10,723 nt of DNA from Pseudolysobacter sp. (GCA_025351985.1 JANXUW010000477.1:1-10723); one strand, 5' to 3'; positions 1 to 6,800 are shown, counted from the first letter of the stretch. The notes: generated by a model not told the origin, from the letters alone. A program made the numbers and translations.

Positions 1-168
1 CAATTTTTGAAATATCAGTGCATCGTTCCGTCGTACGAAATTCAAAAACAGTTCGACCTAGTTTCCGATAAGTTTGAAAAATTAGCTGTTCAAATGACGA
101 TGGCATCTTCAAGAAGTGAGCGTCTTTTTTCTTCGCTTCAACTACGGGCATTTGCGGCGGCGCTTTAA
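1..168 (+). CDS. hsdS: Type I restriction-modification specificity subunit HsdS, C-terminal end (5' truncated by window)
   Basis: Frame 1 is open from the first base to TAA at 166-168 and gives 55 residues. They begin QFLKYQCIVPSYEIQKQFD and end SERLFSSLQLRAFAAAL. This is the typical HsdS tail: an 'I.P...EQ..F' segment opening the last conserved helix, a long helix, and the closing 'SLQ.RAF' motif before the stop. HsdS carries the target recognition domains that direct the HsdM methylase and HsdR nuclease to one DNA sequence. The target domains are outside the window, so specificity cannot be judged. The stretch is AT-richer than the genes downstream, which is common for recombining hsdS genes. 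The HsdR gene on the same strand at 3736 supports the call. Confidence 0.88.
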   Translation, partial: QFLKYQCIVPSYEIQKQFDLVSDKFEKLAVQMTMASSRSERLFSSLQLRAFAAAL

Positions 169-255
169 TTGGATAAAGTCCACTTTTCGCCACGTCTAAA
201 TCAATTCAACAATGAGTTTTCTTCAGCCCGCGCCAAATTTTTCGGCGACGTACGC

Positions 256-284
256 TTGCCCGCAAAAGCCGCGCTCACTACAAT
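256..284 (+). promoter_or_regulatory. Probable sigma-70 promoter of the antitoxin-toxin pair
   Basis: TTGCCC (256-261) and TACAAT (279-284) are separated by exactly 17 bases, in an AT-rich gap between hsdS and the antitoxin gene. The expected transcription start is near 291, about 27 bases before the ATG at 318. ACGGAG (305-310) then serves as ribosome binding site. The -10 box matches consensus at 5 of 6 positions and the -35 box at 4 of 6. I see no clear palindrome that would mark an AbrB operator. The remaining bases from 169 to 317 hold nothing else I can support. Confidence 0.55.
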
Positions 285-317
285 CCTTACTCGGTATTAC
301 TTTTACGGAGCGCAGCG

Positions 318-572
318 ATGGACGATCTTTCCGTTACCAGCAAAGGCCAGGTGACCATTCCACGGGATGTTCGGCAGAAACTCGGTATTCGCGCCGGTAG
401 CAAGGTGCGGTTTCGCATCGTCGGCACACATGCGGAACTCGCTGTGGTCAGCTCGCCCACGCCGGTCCGCACCAGTGGCGCCGGCATGCTGCGCCACAAA
501 ACCACGGCGGTGCCGGTCGATTTCGATGTCGCCACGCTGCTGACGCCAAAGTCTCGGCGTCAGGCGGGGTGA
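318..572 (+). CDS. AbrB/MazE-type (SpoVT-AbrB) antitoxin
   Basis: This 84-residue protein has a swapped-hairpin AbrB DNA-binding domain at residues ~4-47. The hallmark is SVTSKGQVTIPRDVRQKLGI, followed by G-S-KVRFRI. Antitoxins of this class bind their own promoter through this domain and block a PIN toxin with the C-terminal tail, here residues ~48-84. The start at 318 is chosen because ACGGAG lies 7 bases upstream and the domain begins right after it. The toxin gene starts 4 bases after the stop, so the two are one transcript. The pair is flanked by hsdS and an hsdR fragment, making it an insert in a restriction locus. Length and motif are normal for the family. The toxin-antitoxin reading comes from family knowledge and gene order. 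Confidence 0.85.
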   Translation: MDDLSVTSKGQVTIPRDVRQKLGIRAGSKVRFRIVGTHAELAVVSSPTPVRTSGAGMLRHKTTAVPVDFDVATLLTPKSRRQAG

Positions 573-576
573 TGTC

Positions 577-1029
577 ATGGAGCGCACGATCGGTCTGGAT
601 ACCAATGTGCTCGCGCGTTATTTCGTATCGCCCAAACCCACCGATGCGGCGGAATGCCGCCTAGCCGCGCTGGCGATAGCACTGATCGATTCGGGCCAGC
701 CGCTGGCCGTCTGCAAAACGGTGCTGCTGGAACTGGAATGGGTATTGCGCGGTTATTACGGTTATCCGGCCAAGGCCATCCGCGCCGTATTCGATTACCT
801 GCTGAGCCAGCCGCATATCAACGTAGAAGATCGCCCGCAGGTGGAGAGTGCTCTGCGCAACAGCGCGGCAGGCTTGGACTTTGCCGATGCGCTGCATCAC
901 GCGAGTTATGCGACCTGCGCCCGCGTCGCCAGCTTTGATGATCGCGGTTTCGCCCGCCGCAGCGACAAGCTCAAACTGCAACCGCCAGTAAAAGTGCCGG
1001 CTGCGCGCAAGGCAGCAGCGAAAAAATGA
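577..1029 (+). CDS. PIN-domain ribonuclease toxin (VapC-like)
   Basis: This 150-residue PIN-domain protein would be an Mg2+-dependent RNase that cuts RNA when freed from its antitoxin. The acidic catalytic residues are all present: D8 in GLDTNVLARY, E52 in the LLELEWVL helix, D101/D104 in LDFADALH, and D121/D122 in ASFDDRGF. The toxin therefore appears intact. The tail (~130-150) is rich in Lys and Ala, ending KVPAARKAAAKK. The start at 577 lies 4 bases after the antitoxin stop, with GGGGTGAT just upstream as the likely ribosome binding site. The stop TGA (1027-1029) overlaps the ATG of an hsdR 5' fragment as ATGA. This implies the pair once sat directly in front of an hsdR gene. The cellular target is unknown; VapC-type enzymes often cut tRNA or rRNA. 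Confidence 0.85.
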   Translation: MERTIGLDTNVLARYFVSPKPTDAAECRLAALAIALIDSGQPLAVCKTVLLELEWVLRGYYGYPAKAIRAVFDYLLSQPHINVEDRPQVESALRNSAAGLDFADALHHASYATCARVASFDDRGFARRSDKLKLQPPVKVPAARKAAAKK

Positions 1030-1121
1030 GCAACTTCCCGTTTCTCCACGCCGAATTCCAACGGCTCTTCGAGCTGGCCAAGGGCGCGGGGCAGCCGGCC
1101 TATTCCGATCAACAGGCATGA
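1026..1121 (+). pseudogene. hsdR 5'-end remnant, copy 1
   Basis: This 31-codon ORF (MSNFPFLHAEFQRLFELAKG...) aligns without gaps to the first 28 codons of the intact hsdR at 3736. By my count 71 of 84 bases match the intact gene and 75 of 84 match copy 2. Homology fades after TATTCCGA (~1109), and the frame ends at TGA 1119-1121. It begins with ATG AGC, like copy 2, where intact hsdR has TTG ACC. Its ATG overlaps the PIN toxin stop (ATGA), so it could be translated by coupling. It is too short to encode a working domain. I read it as the stump of an hsdR allele displaced when the fic unit arrived. It is the most diverged copy, hence perhaps the oldest or from the most distant donor. Confidence 0.85.
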
Positions 1122-1151
1122 GGCTATTGATCGAGTGCCGAAGGCTGGCGT

Positions 1152-1223
1152 ACGTGTTGTTGGGATTCGTTTAGATTTTGACGCCAACGCGAATGGGTGA
1201 TCATGGACCAACGACAAACACGT
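1152..1223. repeat. Nested inverted repeat in the gap before fic
   Basis: ACGTGTT (1152-1158) pairs with AACACGT (1217-1223). GTTGG (1159-1163) pairs with CCAAC (1208-1212), leaving a 4-base bulge. ATTCG (1165-1169) pairs with CGAAT (1190-1194) further in. A second CCAAC at 1184-1188 offers an alternative pairing. The element lies between hsdR remnant 1 and the fic operator region. It could be a binding site, a folded RNA, or a scar of insertion. No function is known. Confidence 0.3.
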
Positions 1224-1244
1224 TGTTGTAGATGAAATGCCGAT

Positions 1245-1309
1245 TTTTGATGACAACATTGCTTGTCGTGCATCGGTGAGCGACAAATGCATTTGTCATC
1301 AAAATGATG
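1245..1309. promoter_or_regulatory. Probable operator array upstream of fic
   Basis: The 12-base arms TTTTGATGACAA (1245-1256) and TTGTCATCAAAA (1293-1304) are perfect inverted repeats. Within them lie two palindromes of form GACAA-N6-TTGTC: 1252-1267, with an asymmetric centre, and 1282-1297, GACAAATGCATTTGTC, which is perfect over 16 bases. Their centres are 30 bp apart, close to three helical turns. A further dyad, CATCA-AAA-TGATG, spans 1297-1309. A weaker relative (GACAA-N5-TTGTT) lies at 1213-1227. The second palindrome ends at a possible -35 box, so binding there should repress. The winged-helix tail of the Fic protein is the obvious candidate binder, by inference. Confidence 0.6.
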
Positions 1310-1327
1310 TTATAAATTAACTACAAT
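1293..1327 (+). promoter_or_regulatory. Likely fic promoter region, exact boxes uncertain
   Basis: The region just after the operator is AT-rich and holds TTGTCA (1293-1298), TATAAA (1311-1316) and TACAAT (1322-1327). No pair has the ideal 17-base spacing: TTGTCA to TATAAA is 12 and TTGTCA to TACAAT is 23. A start from TACAAT would begin near 1334 and favour translation from ATG 1357. The boxes are tentative; only the general location is supported. Confidence 0.35.
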
Positions 1328-1356
1328 GATCGTTGAGCTTAAAAACCAGGCCGAAG

Positions 1357-2481
1357 ATGAGTTTCGATACCAGCCAAGCTGTCAGCTATCACCTAGGCAA
1401 ATTCCCGCCGGCTGAGCTGGATTATGCCCGCCTGATGCCGGGCCTGCTCGGTGCCACCGCCGCATTGGCACGCTACGATCAAATGCTGCGTGGCCTGCAC
1501 AACAGCGAACTTTTCCTCGCACCGCTGCGTGGTCAGGAAGCGGTGGTTTCCTCGCGCATGGAAGGAACCATCAGCACCCTGGACGAGATTCTCCAATTGG
1601 AGGCCGAATTCGGCGACGACGATGCGGGGGCTGCACTGGAGTTTCGATCGGACGCGATCGAAACGGTCTTGTATCGACGTGCGCTGAGCACCGCCCAGCT
1701 TCGGTTGGAGCAGGGCCAGCCACTGACCGAATCGCTGTTGAAAAGCATCCACCAGCAGCTGCTCTCGTTCGGGCGTGGTGCCAGCAAGTCGCCGGGCGCC
1801 TACAAGCGTGAGCAGAATTACATCGGTGAACGCGGCAGTCGCAAAGTGAGTTTTGTACCCATCGCGCCGGAGCATCTGCCCGGAGGCATGGAAGCGTTGT
1901 TCCGGCTGATCGGCGATGAGTCCATGCCGGTGCTGCTGCGTACCGCGCTGGCGCATGCCGAGTTCGAATCGCTGCATCCGTTCGAGGATGGCAATGGTCG
2001 TGTCGGCCGCATGTTGATCACACTGATGCTTTGGCAGGGCAAGGCCATCGCTGCGCCGCACTTTTACATCAGCCGCTATTTCGAAGACCAGAAGGACGAG
2101 TATCTGGATCGCCTGCGCCAGGTGTCGGCGGACGACGATTGGGACGGCTGGTGTAAGTTCTTCCTCGCAGCGGTGGAGCAGCAGGCGATCGGCAATCTGG
2201 AAGCGGCGCGGACGATTGGCGACTTCTATGCGGAAATGAAACCGCGTTTCGCCGAGTTGCTAGCTTCCAAATATGCGGTCACGGCGCTGGATTATCTGTT
2301 CACGAACCCTGTTTTCAGTAACAGCCGTTTTACCCGCAGCGCGGGCATTCCCGCACAGACGGCGGCGCGCTTCACTCGCTTGCTGTTGCAGGAAGGACTG
2401 TTGCAGGTCGTGCGCGAAGCGGCGGGGCGGCGCTCGGCAATCTACCGTTTCGAATCGCTGATGCAGCGTGTGCGAGTTTGA
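1357..2481 (+). CDS. Fic-family AMP-transferase-type protein, class II, with C-terminal winged helix
   Basis: This 374-residue protein has the three-part layout of the common Fic/DUF4172 family. An N-terminal helical region carries the inhibitory motif S65-x3-E69-G70 (in VVSSRMEGT). The Fic core carries H207-PFEDGNGR-VGR. A C-terminal winged helix begins near residue 297 (KYAVTALDYLF...). Fic enzymes usually transfer AMP from ATP to a hydroxyl side chain of a target protein. His207 is the catalytic base, and Glu69 normally blocks ATP binding, so this is an intact, self-inhibited class II form. ATG 1357 is preferred because AGG lies 6 bases upstream; TTG 1333 in frame would add 8 residues. A palindrome array precedes the gene and an hsdR stump follows 37 bases after it. 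Fic genes are known companions of type I restriction loci. The target is unknown. Confidence 0.88.
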   Translation: MSFDTSQAVSYHLGKFPPAELDYARLMPGLLGATAALARYDQMLRGLHNSELFLAPLRGQEAVVSSRMEGTISTLDEILQLEAEFGDDDAGAALEFRSDAIETVLYRRALSTAQLRLEQGQPLTESLLKSIHQQLLSFGRGASKSPGAYKREQNYIGERGSRKVSFVPIAPEHLPGGMEALFRLIGDESMPVLLRTALAHAEFESLHPFEDGNGRVGRMLITLMLWQGKAIAAPHFYISRYFEDQKDEYLDRLRQVSADDDWDGWCKFFLAAVEQQAIGNLEAARTIGDFYAEMKPRFAELLASKYAVTALDYLFTNPVFSNSRFTRSAGIPAQTAARFTRLLLQEGLLQVVREAAGRRSAIYRFESLMQRVRV

Positions 2482-2518
2482 GTGCGACCAAGATGGATGC
2501 GGATTCCAAGGAAATGTG

Positions 2519-2641
2519 ATGAGCAACTTCCAGTTTCTCCACGCCGAATTCAAACCGCTCTTCGAGCCGGCCAAGGGCGCGGAGCAACTGGTCTATTCCG
2601 ACCCGCGCGCGTGCGCTTATCGGTGCGGAAGGCGGCGATGA
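2519..2641 (+). pseudogene. hsdR 5'-end remnant, copy 2, overlapping the DUF3800 start
   Basis: This 40-codon ORF (MSNFQFLHAEFKPLFEPAKG...) matches the first 32 codons of intact hsdR at 92 of 96 bases. Two of the four differences are in the start region (ATG AGC versus TTG ACC); the others are CAC/CAT and TTC/TAC. Homology stops after GCGCGCGTGC (2614), though an Arg three codons later still aligns. It keeps its own ribosome binding site, AAGGAA at 2508-2513, 5 bases before the ATG. The frame stays open to TGA 2639-2641, which overlaps the ATG of the DUF3800 gene (ATGA). The remnant may therefore be translated and may feed ribosomes to DUF3800. A longer DUF3800 start at GTG 2482 would translate this remnant out of frame and is rejected. 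Confidence 0.88.
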
Positions 2642-3543
2642 AGAAGAAATCGTCGTCCGCATCGAAGCAGCTAGCATCGGCTGCCGTAGCTTCGCATCGT
2701 CCTGATACGACAGAGCAATACGGGCTGTTTGATGCGAACCCACCAGTGACCGCAGTAAGTGCTGCGCGCGAGGTGCCCGAAAACAGGTTCAGTCGCTACG
2801 TAGTGTATGTGGATGAAAGCGGCGATCACGGCCTGGAGAGTGTCGACCCAGCCTATCCGGTGTTTGTGCTCGCGTTCTGCGTGTTCCACAAAACCTATTA
2901 TGCGCAGAAAGTGGTTCCATCAATCGAGGCATTCAAGTTCAAGCACTTCGGTCATGACTTGGTGGTGCTGCACGAAACCGACATCCGCAAAGAAAAGGGC
3001 GAGTTCCGATTCAATAGTCGCGAGCAAAAGCAGATATTCATTGACGAGTTGACCGGCATCATTGATGCCAGCAAATTCATCTTGATCGGTTGCGTGATCG
3101 ACAAGAACCGTCTGCGCGAACGCGGCGAAAATCCATATCACTTGGCGCTCGGTTTTTGCCTTGAAACTTTGTACGAACTGACGCAGGAAAAAGGGCAGCA
3201 CGAGTTGACCACGCACGTGGTGGTGGAGTGCCGAGGCAAGCGCGAAGATCGTGAGCTGGAACTAGAGTTCAGGCGGGTCTGCGCAGGAGAAAACAAGCTA
3301 AGCAAGCTGCTTCCCTTCGACATCGTGTTTGCAGACAAGAAGACCAATTCGTCCGGGCTGCAGCTGGCCGATCTGGTCGCGCGTCCCATCGGTTTGTCGG
3401 TCGTAAGGCCGGGCCAGGAGAATCGCGCTTTCGAAGTGCTGAAGAGCAAATTCTTCTGCAGCGGCGGACGCAAACATGTGGGGGTAGGCTTTGAGGGATG
3501 GGGGCTGAAGATTCATCCGCCAGAAAGCGAAAGGCCCCGGTGA
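2638..3543 (+). CDS. DUF3800 family protein, possible metal-dependent nuclease
   Basis: This 301-residue protein of the uncharacterised DUF3800 family has two conserved family signatures: YVDESGDHG (D59, E60, D63) near the start of the domain, and LQLADLVARP (Q242, D245) near the end. Paired acidic residues at both ends of a mixed fold would suit two-metal nuclease chemistry of RNase H type; that is inference, not established. Residues 1-50 look disordered (MKKKSSSASK..., low complexity, many Ala and Ser) and contain QYGLFD at 27-32. The start at 2638 is chosen because GGAAGG (2627-2632) lies 5 bases upstream, and earlier in-frame codons lie inside the hsdR remnant. It sits in a restriction locus between two hsdR 5' copies. 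DUF3800 genes are often found in defence and prophage regions. No signal peptide or membrane segment is seen. Confidence 0.8.
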   Translation: MKKKSSSASKQLASAAVASHRPDTTEQYGLFDANPPVTAVSAAREVPENRFSRYVVYVDESGDHGLESVDPAYPVFVLAFCVFHKTYYAQKVVPSIEAFKFKHFGHDLVVLHETDIRKEKGEFRFNSREQKQIFIDELTGIIDASKFILIGCVIDKNRLRERGENPYHLALGFCLETLYELTQEKGQHELTTHVVVECRGKREDRELELEFRRVCAGENKLSKLLPFDIVFADKKTNSSGLQLADLVARPIGLSVVRPGQENRAFEVLKSKFFCSGGRKHVGVGFEGWGLKIHPPESERPR

Positions 3544-3556
3544 TCGCACCGAGGCC
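3533..3556 (+). terminator. GC-rich hairpin across the DUF3800 stop codon
   Basis: GGCCCCGGTG (3533-3542) and CACCGAGGCC (3547-3556) form a 10-bp stem with one C-A mismatch and a 4-base loop. The loop and arm overlap the TGA at 3541-3543. There is no T-run after it, so it is a weak or factor-dependent terminator at best. It may instead protect or attenuate the transcript before hsdR. No good promoter is visible between 3557 and 3735. Confidence 0.35.
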
Positions 3557-3697
3557 ATAACGCCGACCGGGAACCCCCAATCCACTTAACGCTAAGTTTA
3601 ATTCCGCGAGCACGATATCCGCAAGAAAATATTACTTGAGTGCGCTAAGAGTAGATTCAGGCAGGTCGAAAGTGATCAGGCGGCTGTGAATAAACCC

Positions 3698-3739
3698 ATG
3701 AACAAAAAAACTTTTCGTTCAGTACGAGGTAGTTCTTGA
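3698..3739 (+). CDS. Possible 13-codon leader peptide coupled to hsdR
   Basis: ATG at 3698 opens MNKKTFRSVRGSS and stops at TGA 3737-3739, which overlaps the TTG start of hsdR (TTGA). An in-frame GTG at 3686 would give 17 residues, with AGG 5 bases upstream. A small hairpin (GAAC 3700-3703 with GTTC 3717-3720, AAAA with TTTT inside) lies in the coding part. It ends 5 bases before the hsdR ribosome binding site GAGGT. The ORF has no strong ribosome binding site for its ATG, so it may be chance. If real, it would couple or meter hsdR translation. Confidence 0.3.
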   Translation: MNKKTFRSVRGSS

Positions 3740-3831
3740 CCAACTTCCAGTTTCTCCATGCCGAATTCAAACCGCTCTACGAGCCGGCCAAGGGCGCGGA
3801 GCAACTGGTCTATTCCGACCCGCGCGCGTGC
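3736..3831 (+). repeat. Third copy of the hsdR 5' direct repeat (within intact hsdR)
   Basis: Codons 1-32 of the working hsdR form the reference copy for the remnants at 1026 and 2519. The repeat starts lie 1493 and 1217 bases apart. Copies 2 and 3 are close enough for homologous exchange, which would remove the DUF3800 gene and restore an ATG-started hsdR behind fic. The left edge of every copy is the start codon, and the right edges fall at codons 28-32. Confidence 0.88.
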
Positions 3832-6800
3832 TGCATGCGCACGCGCCACGCGCTGGAACAGGCGGTGCACTGGTTGTACGAGAACGATCGCGATCTGCGC
3901 ATGCCTTACGATCGCAGCCTGAATCTGCTGTTGAGCCAGACCGAATTCGAGCGACTTTTGCCGCCGCATATCCTGCAGAAAACGCGGCTGATCCAGAAGC
4001 TCGGCAATCAGGCGGTACATGCGAATCAGCGCATTGGTCACGGCGACGCGATGCGTCTGGTGCGCGAATTGTTCCATGTGTTGTTCTGGCTCGCGCGCAC
4101 CTACACGCGTGCGAGTGATCCGAAATCCATCGAGGCAACATTCGAAGAAAAACACGTGCCGCGATTGGTGCGCGCGGACGAAGCGATTGCACTGACGCGC
4201 GACGAACTGAAGAAACAGGAAGACAAGTTTCAACAGACGATCGACGCGCAACATGCACAGCTCGAAAATCGCGAAGCGAGCATTGTCGAGGCAGCCGTGA
4301 CACTGGCCGAACGCGAAGCATCGCTCGCGCAGGTCAACGCCGAACTCGCGGCATTGCGCGCAGAGCTGGCATTGGCCAAGTCAGCGAATATTGCGCTGCC
4401 GGATGAGCATGATTACGACGAAGCCGATACGCGTCGTTTCCTGATCGATGTTTTGTTGCGTGAGGCCGGATGGGAGCTGGATGCCAATGCCACCGCCGAG
4501 TTTGCCGTGCTCGGCATGCCGAACAACAAGGGTCAAGGTTTTGCCGATTACGTTTTGTGGGGCGCGGATGGTGCGCCGCTGGCGGTGGTCGAGGCCAAGC
4601 GCAGTTTGAAAGATCCGGATATCGGCCGACAACAAGCAAAGTTGTACGCCGATTGCCTCGAACAAATGAAAGGCCAGCGCCCGATCATTTTCTACAGCAA
4701 TGGTAACAAGACGTGGATGTGGGATGACCGCCGTGCAGCGCCGCGAGAGGTGCAGGGTTTCTACAATCGCGACGAACTGCAACTCGCGATCCAGCGTCGT
4801 AGCCTGCAGACCGATTTACGCAGCCTCAAGATCAATTCGGTAATCGTCGAACGCACGTATCAGCACCGCGCGATCCGTGCGATGGCGGAAGCGTTTGCAG
4901 AAGGCCGCCGCGCCGGTTTGTTGACGATGGCAACCGGCACCGGCAAAACGCGCATGGCGATCGCGTTGGTCGAATTGTTGATGCGCGCCAATTGGGTGAA
5001 GCGGGTTTTGTTCCTGGCGGATCGCGTCGCTTTGGTGAAGCAGGCAACGGGTGCATTCGGCGAGTTTCTGCCTGATTCCAGTCCGGTGAATCTGGTGCTC
5101 AATCGCGAAGGGCAAGGCCGCGTATATCTGTCCACCTATCCGACCATGATGGGTTTGATCGAACAGATGGAAGGCGATCGTCGCAAGTATGGTGTCGGTC
5201 ATTTCGATCTGATCATCATCGACGAAGCGCATCGCAGCGTGTATCAGAAATACGGCGCGATCTTCCGTTATTTCGACAGTTATCTGGTCGGCCTGACCGC
5301 GACGCCGCGCGATGAAGTGGATCGCGATACGTATCATTTGTTCGGTTTGGAAACCGGCGTGCCGACCGATACCTACGGGCTGGATGAAGCGGTGGCCGAT
5401 GGTTTTCTGGTGCCACCGAAAGCGAGTTCCGTGCCGATCAAGTTTGTGCGCGAAGGCATCAAGTACGACGAGCTGACTGAAGCTGAAAAAGAACATTGGG
5501 AGTCACTGGATTGGGGTGATCGCGACGGTGATGGCGAGAGTGATCCGGCGCCAGATGCGGTGCATGCCTCCGAGATCAACAAGCAGCTTTTCAACGAAAG
5601 CACCGTTGATCTGATGCTCAAACATGTGATGGAAAATGGCTTGAAGGTGGATGGTGGCGACACGATCGGCAAAACCATCATCTTTGCCGTCAATCAGCGC
5701 CACGCAGTATTCATCGCCAAGCGTTTTGATCACCACTACCCGCACCACAACGGCGCATTTGCGCGCGTGGTCACGCATGCAGTCAGCTACGCGCAGAGCC
5801 TGATCGATGACTTCAGCAGCAAGAGCAATAAGCTGCCGCAGATTGCGATTTCGGTGGATATGCTGGATACGGGAATCGATGTGCCGGAGATTCTGAATCT
5901 GGTGTTCTTCAAGGCGGTGCGTTCGAAGGTAAAATTTTTGCAGATGATCGGACGTGGCACGCGCCTTCGCGCGAATCTGTTTGGTCCCGGGGAGCATAAA
6001 ACCCAGTTCTATATTTTTGATTTCTGCGCGAACTTCGAATTCTTCAACGAGAATCCCGCCGGTGTGGTGACGCCACTTCCGGAGCCGTTGCAGAAGCGTT
6101 TGTTCAAGCGACGGTTGGAGCTTCTGGAGTTGCTGAAAACGGGCGCAGCGAAGAAAAATCCGAAGGTTGGTGATGCGTTTGGTGGGTACGACGCCGTCGA
6201 TACATTGTGCGGCGGCATCGTCGATCATCTGCACGGCGAAGTGGCGGCGATGAACATCAACAATTTCATCGTGCGACCGCAGAACGAACACGTCATGCGT
6301 TTTGCGAAACGCGAGCAATGGAATCAGCTCGATGATTCCGCGACGACCGAACTGCGCGAACATGTTGCGGGCCTGCCGACCGAACAACCGGCGGAGCACA
6401 TTACCGCAAAGTTATTCGATCTGATTTGTTTGAACCTGCAGTTGGCTTTGATCCGCGCGACGCGAGAATTCGTCACCTATCGCGACAAGATTATCGAACT
6501 TGCCGAAGATCTCGAAAAGAAGGACACGATTCCGGCAGTCAGGGCGCAGCTGGAATTGATCCAGGATGTGCAGACTGAAGATTTCTGGAAAGACATCACG
6601 CTGGTCATGATCGAATCCGTGCGACGCAAAATGCGTGAGCTGATCAAGTTCATCGAACGTCGCTCGCTCGAGCCGGTGTACAGCGTGCTGCAGGATGAGA
6701 TCGGCGCAGCGACCGAAGTGCAGCTCAACGACTTCAGCACCGGCATCAATCTCGCGCAGTACAAGCGAAAGGTCGAAGCGTATATCCGCGCCAACGAAAA

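Noticed and set aside
212..300. Possible fourth, decayed hsdR head: ATGAG...CTTCAG...CGCCAAATTT loosely resembles the repeat
   Set aside because: It needs several gaps and most bases outside short runs disagree. The -35 box of a good promoter lies in the same stretch. Chance similarity is the simpler reading.
1159..1212. Integron-like attC site (GTTGGG ... CCAAC)
   Set aside because: The core bases do not fit GTTRRRY and RYYYAAC, and no integrase or cassette array is present.
2482..2637. Longer DUF3800 start at GTG 2482
   Set aside because: The extra 52 residues are an out-of-frame translation of the hsdR remnant. A good ribosome binding site sits right before ATG 2638.
3636..3657. hsdR promoter TTGAGT ... 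TAGATT
   Set aside because: The spacer is only 10 bases, so it cannot be a sigma-70 promoter.
4334..6399. Long minus-strand frames inside hsdR
   Set aside because: The + strand frame carries every HsdR motif in order, and the antisense products show no recognisable domain.
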